From a bacterium (GTDB lineage: Bacteria > Chloroflexota > Dormibacteria > Aeolococcales > Bog-877), in contig JAJYPP010000016.1 of NCBI GenBank assembly GCA_021795235.1, positions 1 to 57,321 of the forward strand: a stretch of DNA of 57,321 nucleotides. Reading direction: 5' to 3'. Below are positions 48,213-55,834 of the stretch, one piece after another. Positions within the stretch are counted from its first letter, which is position 1; every line of letters starts with the position of its first letter. The notes below the pieces were generated by a model. That model saw only the letters and a list, made by a program, of their open reading frames with translations. It ran no database searches and was not told where the DNA came from. The translations under genes were made by a program, and so were the position numbers.

Positions 48213-49692
48213 GAGCGTCCTTCGAGGTGCTGGGGAGCGGGCACCCACCGGGTGGCGCGCGGCCTCACCTGCAGCTGGATCGCCTTGGACTGAGTGAAGG
48301 CGGAGACGGCCTGACGCCCGAGTTCGCAGCCCTCGCCGCTGCTGTTGTAGCCACCGAAGGGCAGTTCGAGGCAGCCGTCCATACACCCGGTTACCCAAAT
48401 GGTGCCGGCGCGCAACTGTCTGGCTGACAGCAAGGCCGAGTCGACGTCCCTAGTGAAGATGCCAGCTGGCAGGCCGAACATCATCGAGTTCGCAATCCCG
48501 ATGGCCGGCTGCAGGGTGTGGAAAGTGAGCACTGACAGCACGGGCCTGAAGATCTCCTCCTGCGCGATCGACACACCAGGCTGGCCGCCTCTGAACACGG
48601 TCGGCTGGTAGAAGCTCCCGATGTCTGTGTGTAGCCGTCCCCCGCCGAGTACCGGTCCCGCCCCAGAGCTCTGGCGTTCGGCGACGTACCGTCCGATGGT
48701 GGAAACCTGTTCACTGCAAGTAATCGCCCCGATCTTGGTGGCAGGGTCGCGCGGGTCACCAACGGGGCTCGCTTGACGATCTGGTCCTGGAAATCCTTGG
48801 CGATGCTGGAGTGGACTAGGCCGCGGCTGCCGGAATTGCAGCGCTGCCCAGCGTTGAAGTAGACGCCGAAGACGACAGCATCAATGGCGGCATCCAGATC
48901 AGCGTCGGCGTAGACGATCTGAGGGCTGTTGCCACCGAGGTCAAGGCCGATCCGTTTGCGCTGTTCGCCTCCGGATGGAGCGACCTTGTGTCCGACAGCC
49001 GTGGAGCCGGTGAAGAGGACCATATCCGTGTCAGGGTGGCCGGTCATGGCGTCGCCACCGCCGGTGATGATGTTCGCCACGCCATCGTCGGCGCCAGCTC
49101 GAGGAGGAGCCTGCGGAGGTCGACGGCGGTGCTGGGTAGTGAGCTGGCTAGGCTTGACGACCGCGATGCAGCTGCCTGGTATCGCGAACGGCAGCTTCTG
49201 GCTGACGATGAGCAGCGGGAAGTTCCGGGGAGTGATGATCGAGATGATGCCGACGGGTTCGGTGACTAGCACGGCTAGGGCATCGGTGCCCAAAACGTTA
49301 TGAGCGTCTGAGTAGGACTGGCGCGCCAATGTGGCGCCGTACTCCCACAGGTCGGCCGAGCCGTCTACCTCGTCCAGTGCCTGGGTGATCGGCTTGCCGG
49401 CGCCAGCAAGGCGATCACGGTCTCTGCGGATCAGCTGTCCGACCTGGTGGAGCACGCGGACCTGGTCCACGCTGACCCGCCGGGGCCAGGGACCGGAGTC
49501 GAACGCCTGACGTGCAGCCGTCACGGCCCGATCGACTCCCTCAACGCCGCCCTTGACGTAACGGGCGACGACGATGTCGTGCGGCGATGATAGCCCCTCG
49601 AAGATGTCACCAGTCAGGGCTTCGCCCTCCTCGCCCCCGACGATGAGCTTGTTCTGGCTGACCGCATGCCCAGCGATGGTGTCTTTGCTCAC
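48209..49692 (-). pseudogene. Aldehyde dehydrogenase with several frameshifts
   Basis: From GTG 49692 the reading is clearly an NAD(P)-dependent aldehyde dehydrogenase: 'PVGIISIITPRNFPLLIVSQ', 'CIAVVKPSQLT', 'MVLFTGSTAVGHKVA', and catalytic Cys in 'FNAGQRCNSGSRG'. Between about 49150 and 49080 the frame slips out and back (the other frame gives 'TSTAVDLRRLLLEL'). Near 48765 it slips again: the other frame gives 'VGDPRDPATKIGAITCSEQV' and continues to 'EEIFRPVLSVLTFHT' and the end at 48209. The general-base Glu is Asp ('IGLDLGGNSP'). At least three frameshifts argue for a pseudogene, although sequencing indels in a GC-rich draft are possible. Confidence 0.8.
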
Positions 49693-49707
49693 GGCCTTTA
49701 CTTGCGC

Positions 49708-50496
49708 CTATCGTCCGGTGAACTGCGGTGCGGTGCCCGATCGGAAGGCATCTATGCCGGCCTGCAGGTCCTGGGTGGCGACGGTGACGGAGCCGGCGAG
49801 GGTCTCCAGTATCCGTGAGGGTGCTCCATTCGCGGCGGCATCGATGATCAGTTTGGCCAAGGCCACAGCGACCGGGCCGCCACCGACGATGCGGTGGACG
49901 AGGTCCGTCACCGCAGACTCGAGGTCGCCCGCGGGCACACTGGTGGTAGCCAGGCCCCAAGCCTCGGCCGTCGGGCCATTGATGGTGCGCCGCGCCACGA
50001 CGATGTCTTTGGCCCGTGCGCGGCCCACGAGTTCAGTCAGGCGCTCGGTCCCGCCCCAGCCGGGGACGGTGCCCAGCCCAACCTCGGGGAATCCGAGTTC
50101 TGTCGTATTGGTGACAATGCGCAGGTCGCAGGCTAGGGCCAGTTCCAGCCCGCCGCCGAAGGCTAAGCCATGCACGACTGCCACGGAGGGTTGGCGCAGA
50201 GCGGCGAGAGCATCGAAGACCCGATGGCCGCGGGCCGTCCAATCCAGCATTTGCACCGCGGTCAGGTCGGCGAAGCGGCCGATGTCGGCCCCGGCGCAGA
50301 AGCACTTAGGGCCCTCGCCGCGCACAAGCACAACTCGCGCGTCGGAAGCTGTGATGGTGGCGACGTGCCCGCCTAAATCGTCGAGCATTTCGGGGGTGAG
50401 TGCGTTCAACTTAGATGGTCGACGCAAGGTGAGCGTAGCGATTCCTGCGTCGATGGTCAGGGAGACGCCTCCGTATGCCGTGCTGTCAGTACTCAT
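49708..50496 (-). CDS. Enoyl-CoA hydratase/isomerase family protein
   Basis: A 262-aa crotonase-fold enzyme from ATG 50496. The oxyanion-hole and CoA-binding motifs are 'CFCAGADIGRFAD' and 'HGLAFGGGLELALACDL', followed by 'FPEVGLGTVPGWGGTERL'. It acts on an acyl-CoA thioester, probably the product of the CoA transferase upstream; hydratase, isomerase and lyase activities cannot be separated by eye. Its start lies 11 bp inside the CoA-transferase gene, so it is coupled, and the aldehyde dehydrogenase follows after 15 bp. Confidence 0.88.
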   Translation of the reverse strand: MSTDSTAYGGVSLTIDAGIATLTLRRPSKLNALTPEMLDDLGGHVATITASDARVVLVRGEGPKCFCAGADIGRFADLTAVQMLDWTARGHRVFDALAALRQPSVAVVHGLAFGGGLELALACDLRIVTNTTELGFPEVGLGTVPGWGGTERLTELVGRARAKDIVVARRTINGPTAEAWGLATTSVPAGDLESAVTDLVHRIVGGGPVAVALAKLIIDAAANGAPSRILETLAGSVTVATQDLQAGIDAFRSGTAPQFTGR

Positions 50497-52099
50497 CGCA
50501 CCTACTTCGTCTCGGTCGAGGCGCGAGAGCCAGACCCATTGGCTGGGGCCAGAAGATGCGCGCATCCATCTTGCTAAGGTGGTCGGCGACTTGCAGGCGG
50601 AAGACCACCTTATCCAGGATGTCGGTGCGCAGGTCGACGCCTGGAGCGATCTCCACCACGGTGAGGCCCTGGGGCCGTAGTTCGATCACGCAGCGCTCGG
50701 TGACGTAGAGGACCTTTTGTCCCTGCGCAAGGGCACGCTTGCCCGAGAACGTGATGGCGGAGACCTGCTCGACGAACTTTGGGATGGTACCGTCCGTGCG
50801 GATGGTGACTTTGCCGTCTTCGATGCTGATGTCGCGACGCCCCGCAGTGAAGTTGCCGCTGAAGATGATCGACCGGGCGGCGGAGGTGATGTCGGCGAAG
50901 CCACCGACGCCGGCGGTGACGTGGCGACGACCAGGCAGATGGTGGACATTGACGTTACCCTGCTGGTCGACCTCAAGGAACGAGAGCATCGCGTGGTGGA
51001 ACCCGGCGCCCTGGAGGAGAGTGAACTGGTCGATGCTGGACATGAGCGCCTGAGGGTTGAGGGCACACCCGAACGCGAACCCGGTCAGTGGGATTCCGCC
51101 GACGGCGCCCTGCTCGATGACCCAGGTGACGTCCTCGGCGTGACCCTCGTCAACTAGGATGCGAGGCACCAGTGCCGAGATTCCGAAGCCAAGGCTAACG
51201 ATGTCCTCGTCTCCCAGCTCAAGGGCGGCCCGTCGGGCGATCACCGTCTCAAGGTTCCATCGAAGGGGTTCAATGAGGTCTAGTGAGCGGCGGGCCCGTC
51301 CGCTGATCGCTGGGTCGTACGGCGTCTGAGTGGTCTGCAGCTGGTCGGGGTCGACCACGATGGCGTCGACTAGGATCCCGGGCACTCGGACCAGTTGCGG
51401 GTCAAGGGAACCGTGTTCTGCGAGCCGCTTGACCTGGGCTATGACCACGCCACCGTTGTTGTGTGCGGCGTAGGCTTGATCCAGAGCGCCCAGTGTCGAG
51501 CCCTCATTCTCGAAGGTGAGATTGCCTTGAGGATCAGCAGTCGTGGCGCGCACGATGGCAACATCGGGACGAACACTGGGAAAGTATAGGTACTCCTCGC
51601 CCTTGACGTGGATCACCTCGACCAGGTCCTCCTTGGTGACCTCGTTCATACGGCCACCGTCGCGCCTAGGGTCGATGAAGGTTTCCAGGCCGACACGGGT
51701 GAAAACGCCAGGCTGCCCGGTCGCGCCAGCGCGATGCATCTGGAAGAGGACACCGGACGGAAAGTTGTAGGCTTCGACCTCGTTGCGCTCGATCATCTGC
51801 CAGATCCGTGGTGGCTCGGCCCTGGACGGACCGCTGGGGTAGGAGCCTGCAATCACCCGCGACAGCAGTCTAGGGTGGGCCAGGTGGTCGATGCCCCGCA
51901 TGCCATACATGTCCCCCGCCGCAATGGGGTGAACAGTCGTTAGTCCGAGTGGCGCACCGTCCCGCTCGAAGCGCTGGCCGATGCTGCGCAGGACGGCGTC
52001 CGGGCACCCGAGCCCGGATGAAGACGAGACGCTGACAGTTGCCGCATCGGGGATTAGGTTGGCCGCAGCACAAGCGGCCAGAACGGGTACTTCACGCAT
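50486..52099 (-). CDS. Fused acyl-CoA:acetate/3-ketoacid CoA transferase (YdiF/PCT type)
   Basis: A 537-aa enzyme with the alpha and beta halves of family I CoA transferases in one chain. N-terminal half: 'VSVSSSSGLGCPDAVLRSIG' and 'TADPQGNLTFENEGSTLG'. C-terminal half: 'DIVSLGFGISALVPRI' and the catalytic glutamate in 'VTWVIEQGAVGGIPLTG'. It moves CoA between short organic acids. ATG 52099 has AAGGGG about 9 nt upstream. It heads the minus-strand operon CoA transferase, enoyl-CoA hydratase, aldehyde dehydrogenase, GH88. A truncated dehydrogenase gene lies immediately upstream on the same strand. Confidence 0.9.
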   Translation of the reverse strand: MREVPVLAACAAANLIPDAATVSVSSSSGLGCPDAVLRSIGQRFERDGAPLGLTTVHPIAAGDMYGMRGIDHLAHPRLLSRVIAGSYPSGPSRAEPPRIWQMIERNEVEAYNFPSGVLFQMHRAGATGQPGVFTRVGLETFIDPRRDGGRMNEVTKEDLVEVIHVKGEEYLYFPSVRPDVAIVRATTADPQGNLTFENEGSTLGALDQAYAAHNNGGVVIAQVKRLAEHGSLDPQLVRVPGILVDAIVVDPDQLQTTQTPYDPAISGRARRSLDLIEPLRWNLETVIARRAALELGDEDIVSLGFGISALVPRILVDEGHAEDVTWVIEQGAVGGIPLTGFAFGCALNPQALMSSIDQFTLLQGAGFHHAMLSFLEVDQQGNVNVHHLPGRRHVTAGVGGFADITSAARSIIFSGNFTAGRRDISIEDGKVTIRTDGTIPKFVEQVSAITFSGKRALAQGQKVLYVTERCVIELRPQGLTVVEIAPGVDLRTDILDKVVFRLQVADHLSKMDARIFWPQPMGLALAPRPRRSRCDEY

Positions 52100-52116
52100 C
52101 GGTTCCCCTTGTCAAA

Positions 52117-52311
52117 TTAGATCTTAGCCGCTGCCCACTGGACTCCGACACGTTGGCCGGATCGGACCGAGTCCAGAACGGCTTGAGCGACCGCCAATGC
52201 TCGGCGCCCCTGCCAGGTAACAGTGGGTCTTCCCTCGCCATGCACAGCGGCAGCGAACGCACTCATTGTGAGTTCATCGCAACTGTTCAGGTGCCCGAGG
52301 GGAAGAGCCAA
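52117..52311 (-). pseudogene. Gfo/Idh/MocA-type dehydrogenase, C-terminal fragment
   Basis: 64 residues with 'DELTMSAFAAAVHGEGRPTV', 'GRRALAVAQAVLDSVRSGQR' and a 'VGVQWA' end. This is the characteristic C-terminal tail of Gfo/Idh/MocA sugar dehydrogenases (F..AI..G..P.V.G..GL.AL.VALA...SA..G..V.V). Everything upstream of about 52311 is gone, replaced by an IS1380-type fragment. It stops 17 bp before the CoA-transferase start and was probably the first gene of that operon. Confidence 0.65.
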
Positions 52312-52322
52312 CGGCTGCGGCG

Positions 52323-52684
52323 GTGCAGGAGGTCTGGACTCCGGCCTCTACTCCAAGGCTGTACTCACCCCCTGCCGCCGGGCAGGGGGTGGCTTCTCGG
52401 TCACCGCGCGCATGGACAAGGCAATCCAGCGGGCGATTGTGGCCATCCCCGAAGAGGCATGGGTGCCGATCCCCCACCGGTCCAGCGCTGGCACCTTCGG
52501 TGAAGACGAGCGGGGCCAGCCCATGTCCGGTGCCGATGTGGCTGAGGTTCCCTATCCCGCCTTCGGCAAGAAGGGGATGCGGGTGCGCCTGATTGTGCAT
52601 CGGGTACGGCCTACTCTGGCTGGCGGCCAAGAGCGGCCACTTCGGGGAAGGCGAACTGGAGTCGATCCTGGGCTTGCGATTTAA
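52323..52684 (+). pseudogene. IS1380-type transposase fragment
   Basis: Plus-strand reading gives 'GGFSVTARMDKAIQRAIVAI', 'PEEAWVPIPHRSS', 'ADVAEVPYPAFGKKGMRVRL' and 'IVHRVRPT'. This matches the central DDE region of IS1380-family transposases (…R.SIT.R….V..AIA.IPE.AW..I……VAE..Y…..RLIVRR.R). Both ends of the gene are missing. It abuts the truncated dehydrogenase, so this insertion, or a deletion it caused, probably destroyed that gene. Confidence 0.6.
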
Positions 52685-52964
52685 CCTCTGAGAGGAGGTG
52701 AGGGGACCTGGGCTGGGTCGGGCTGGTCAGCCTGCAGCATGAGATCAATGGGGCGTCGCTTCCATTCTGCATGATGCTCTCAAGCACATCGAGTACCCGA
52801 TCAAGAACTCCAGAGGGAGCCGGACCGCAGAACGCATTCCGCTGGGTGGAAGGCTCGTTCAAGATGGTCTATTATTGTGTTAGTCTTGGTCAGATGTCAA
52901 GAGGGTGTGTCGCCCCTCCCTGGAGGGGCTCCGATGCGCAGCGCTGGCGGAGCGGGCGATAAGC
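52685..52964 (+). other. Remnant/leader region before the KDG-type kinase
   Basis: 280 bp with no intact gene. Short pieces ('HEINGASLPFCMM' and 'GSRTAERIPLGGRLVQ' as loose readings) could be further transposase debris. A more AT-rich stretch, TCTATTATTGTGTTAGTC (52869-52886), is the likeliest promoter site for the kinase, but no convincing -35/-10 pair is visible. Confidence 0.3.
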
Positions 52965-54041
52965 GTGGCTGTAGACCGCCTTTGGGGTATTGGCACCACC
53001 GTCGCTCACCCGTTGGTCTTGACCTTCGGTGAGTTACTCGTGCGCCTCGCCACTCCCGACCACCAGCTCTTGGAGCAGGCATCGACGCTTGGGGTCAGCT
53101 TCGGGGGCGCCGAGGCCAACGTTGCGGTCTCGTTGGCGCGGTTCGGGGTGCCGGTTAGGTATGTGACCCGAGTGCCGGACAACTCGATCACCCGCGCGGG
53201 CCGTCGCCTCATGGAGGCGTTCCACGTCGACACGTCCCACATCGTCACTGGGGGCGACCGAGTGGGGCTCTACTTCGTCGAGCCCGGGATCGCCCAGCGG
53301 CCGTCCCGGGTCGTGTACGACCGCACCGGGTCGGGCATGGCGTTGATCCAGACTGGCGACGTCTCGTGGAAAGCGGCTCTGGAGGGCTGTACGTGGTTCC
53401 ACACTTCGGGCATCACTCCCGCCTTGTCGGAGTCGGCAGCGGCCGCCACCATGGAAGCGGTGGCCGCTGCCCAGGCGGGCGGGCTCACCGTATCCATCGA
53501 CCTGAACTACCGTGCGCAGCTCTGGCAGTGGTCGAAGACACCGGGGGAGATCATGGCCGAACTGGTGAGCCACGCTGACATCGTCTTCAGCAACGAGGAG
53601 GACATGGACAAGGTATTTGGGATCAAGGTCCCACGGATGGGGGCGCAAACCGAGGCGCTCGAACCTCAGCGGTATGCTCCCGCCTGTGCGGAGTTGCAGC
53701 ATCGGTTCCCGAACCTGAGGGCAGTGGCAGTAACGCTGCGCGAGTCGGTGTCCGCCAGTGAGAACTACTGGAGCGCGGTGCTAGCCACCGCAGACGGCTT
53801 CCACACCTCCCAGCGCTACCGCATCGCCCCCATCCTGGACCGCGTCGGTGCGGGAGACGCGTTCGCTGCGGCCGCTATTCGTCAGATGCTGTCCGGCTCA
53901 GCCAACCCGCAAGCCATCCTCGACTTCGCAGTCGCCGCCTCGTGCCTCAAGCATTCCATCTGCGGAGACTTCAACCTGGTCGACGCCGACGACGTCGACC
54001 AGCTCGCAGTCGGTGACGGCACCGGAAGGATCGTCCGTTAG
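52965..54041 (+). CDS. PfkB-family sugar kinase, probable 2-dehydro-3-deoxygluconate (KDG) kinase
   Basis: 358 aa from GTG 52965 (GTG 52905 or TTG 53011 also possible; no strong ribosome-binding site). It has 'LTFGELLVRLATPDHQLLEQ' and PfkB signature 1 'FGGAEANVAVSLARFG', the substrate-site 'GLYFVEPGIAQRPSRVVYDR', 'SIDLNYRAQLWQW', and signature 2 'DRVGAGDAFAAAAI' with the catalytic Asp. The DLNYR and VYDR segments are typical of KDG kinases. It would supply KDPG to the aldolase at 44.0 kb. It is separated from the rest of the locus by IS debris. Confidence 0.85.
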   Translation: MAVDRLWGIGTTVAHPLVLTFGELLVRLATPDHQLLEQASTLGVSFGGAEANVAVSLARFGVPVRYVTRVPDNSITRAGRRLMEAFHVDTSHIVTGGDRVGLYFVEPGIAQRPSRVVYDRTGSGMALIQTGDVSWKAALEGCTWFHTSGITPALSESAAAATMEAVAAAQAGGLTVSIDLNYRAQLWQWSKTPGEIMAELVSHADIVFSNEEDMDKVFGIKVPRMGAQTEALEPQRYAPACAELQHRFPNLRAVAVTLRESVSASENYWSAVLATADGFHTSQRYRIAPILDRVGAGDAFAAAAIRQMLSGSANPQAILDFAVAASCLKHSICGDFNLVDADDVDQLAVGDGTGRIVR

Positions 54042-54088
54042 GTTGACAACTGGGAGAGCATACATGGGCCGATTTAGCGGCTCTTCAC

Positions 54089-55516
54089 GCAAGACCAGTA
54101 ACTTAGACCCGAAAGCCGGTATAGTGGGCGGGTGCCACGGGTAGGACAGCCGAAGCCTGAGGATGGTCGGCGGTTGCGCGACCGGATCGCCCTGGGAGTG
54201 TTGACGGCAACGTATCCCCAGGGCTTGGTGGACAAGGTGATCGAAAGCACTGGGAAGCGTGAGTTGCGCTACCGGCTGTTACCGGCACGGATGGTTGTCT
54301 ACTACGTGCTGGCGATGACCCTGTTCCAAGAAGCGGGCTACGAGGAGGTGCTGCGGGAGCTCACCGAAGGTCTGCTCGGGCGAGCCCGGAATGCGCTCCA
54401 ACGGCCGAGTTCGGTGGCGATCTCGAAGGCGCGAGCGCGACTGGGGTCGGCGCCCCTGAAAGCACTGTTCACAGCCGCGTGCGTACCGCTGGCGCAGCTG
54501 GATAGCCGGGGCGCGTTCTATCGGGGATGGCGGGTGGTCTCCATGGATGGCACCACGCTCGACACCGCAGACACCGCTGACAATGCCCAGACGTTCGGCC
54601 GGCCTGGTTCCAGTCGGGGAGAGTCGGCATTCCCGCAGTTGCGCATCGTGGCGCTGGCGGAGTCTGGCACCAAAGCCATATTCGCAGCCGCGATGGGGGC
54701 TTATGGGACGGGCGAGCCGACCCTCGCGCGCCAACTGGTAGCGGCGATTGACCCGGGGATGCTGATCCTAGCGGATCGAGGGTTCACCGCCCACCCCCTG
54801 TTTTCGGCCATGGCTGGGACAGGAGCGCAGCTGTGCTGGCGCGCCAAGGCCAATGCGGTCATGCCGGTGCTGGAACGCTATCCCGACGGTTCGTTCCGCT
54901 CCGAGTTAGTGGCGTCATCCGACAAGCGCAGACGTCAAAACGTGCTCACCGTGCGGGTCATCGAGTACAGCGTCGAGGACCCTGGTCGGCCCCAGGCCGA
55001 GTCTGTCTACCGATTGGTCACCACGATCCTGGATCCCAAAATGGCACCTGCGCATGAGCTGGCCGCGCTCTACTCGGAGCGTTGGGAGTTCGAGTCCGCG
55101 CTGGACGAACTCAAGACCCACCAGCGCGGCCCCCGGGTGGTGCTGCGCTCCAAGACCTCCGATGGGGTCTACCAGGAGGCGTGGGGCATGCTCTGCGTCC
55201 ACTACGCGATTCGAGCCCTGCTCTGCCAGGCCGCTCACAACAGCGACATCGACCCTGACCGGGTGAGTTTCACCCGGTCCCTGCGAGCCGCCCGCCGCAG
55301 CATTCGCCGCTCCGTGGGCGACCAGGTCAGCCTGGCCGCTGACTTCCTCCAAGAACTGCTGCCCCGGCGTCGCCTGCGCGCGAATCCCCGCGTAGTGCGC
55401 CGCAAGATGCCCAGCTTCAGTGTCAGGCGCCCAGAGCATCGCCACGGGCCGCAGCCCACCCTGCCCACCCCGGCAGCCATCAGGATCCTCTCACCACCCT
55501 AAGTTACTGGCATTGC
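54089..55516 (+). mobile_element. IS4-family insertion sequence
   Basis: A single transposase gene is bounded by inverted ends. The left end GCAAGACCAGTAACTTAG (54089-54106) and the complement of the right end, GCAATGCCAGTAACTTAG (55499-55516), match at 16 of 18 positions, with a perfect 12-bp inner part. No flanking target duplication is evident on either definition of the ends. The right end abuts a broken recombinase gene. Confidence 0.8.
54132..55502 (+). CDS. IS4-family transposase
   Basis: 456 aa from GTG 54132. It has a DUF4096-like N-terminal region ('YRLLPARMVVYYVLAMTLFQ'), then the DDE catalytic core: first Asp in 'WRVVSMDGTTLDTADTADN', second in 'MLILADRGFTAHPLF', and the Y-(2)-R-(3)-E-(6)-K motif in 'ALYSERWEFESALDELKTH', diagnostic of IS4. 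Full length, and the frame is open to the last codons inside the right terminal repeat. It is likely functional. Confidence 0.93.
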   Translation: MPRVGQPKPEDGRRLRDRIALGVLTATYPQGLVDKVIESTGKRELRYRLLPARMVVYYVLAMTLFQEAGYEEVLRELTEGLLGRARNALQRPSSVAISKARARLGSAPLKALFTAACVPLAQLDSRGAFYRGWRVVSMDGTTLDTADTADNAQTFGRPGSSRGESAFPQLRIVALAESGTKAIFAAAMGAYGTGEPTLARQLVAAIDPGMLILADRGFTAHPLFSAMAGTGAQLCWRAKANAVMPVLERYPDGSFRSELVASSDKRRRQNVLTVRVIEYSVEDPGRPQAESVYRLVTTILDPKMAPAHELAALYSERWEFESALDELKTHQRGPRVVLRSKTSDGVYQEAWGMLCVHYAIRALLCQAAHNSDIDPDRVSFTRSLRAARRSIRRSVGDQVSLAADFLQELLPRRRLRANPRVVRRKMPSFSVRRPEHRHGPQPTLPTPAAIRILSPP

Positions 55517-55795
55517 ATCTTGCTGGGCCTTGACGGCCATGGCCGCCTTGGGACTCAACGGGATGAGCTGCTCTGCGGCCACCTTGGTGTTGTAGAAGCG
55601 CAGGCACGGTCACCCCACGCTGTCGGGAACCAGGCAGTCGGCGCGGAGCCGGCATGTGTCGCCAGCGCGCAGGCCGGTCTCGATCAGGACTACCACGAGG
55701 TGGCGGGTCGTCGCGTCAGGGAGCTGTGCCAGCGCTTCCTGCGGCTCGAGCTGGGCCATCTGGTCCTCGGTGTAATCGCCAGACTAAAAGGGACC
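55517..55795 (-). pseudogene. Tyrosine recombinase fragment next to the IS4 element
   Basis: Minus-strand reading: 'YTEDQMAQLEPQEALAQLPD', 'ATTRHLVVVLIETGLRAGDT', 'CRLRADCLVPDSVG', a TGA stop (55612-55610), then 'PCLRFYNTKVAAEQLIPLSP'. It contains the catalytic Arg region (ETGLRAGD) of a Tn554-type or related tyrosine recombinase. The stop most simply comes from TGG to TGA (GWPCLRF). The gene ends abruptly at the IS4 right end and is also cut off on its other side near the IS21 start. Confidence 0.65.
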
Positions 55796-55834
55796 CACCC
55801 TAAGGCGGGAGTGATGGAGTAAAGGGGGACCACC

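Noticed and set aside
55520-55822. 100-codon plus-strand open frame between the IS4 and IS21 elements
   Set aside because: The complementary strand reads as a tyrosine recombinase fragment, which explains the open frame.
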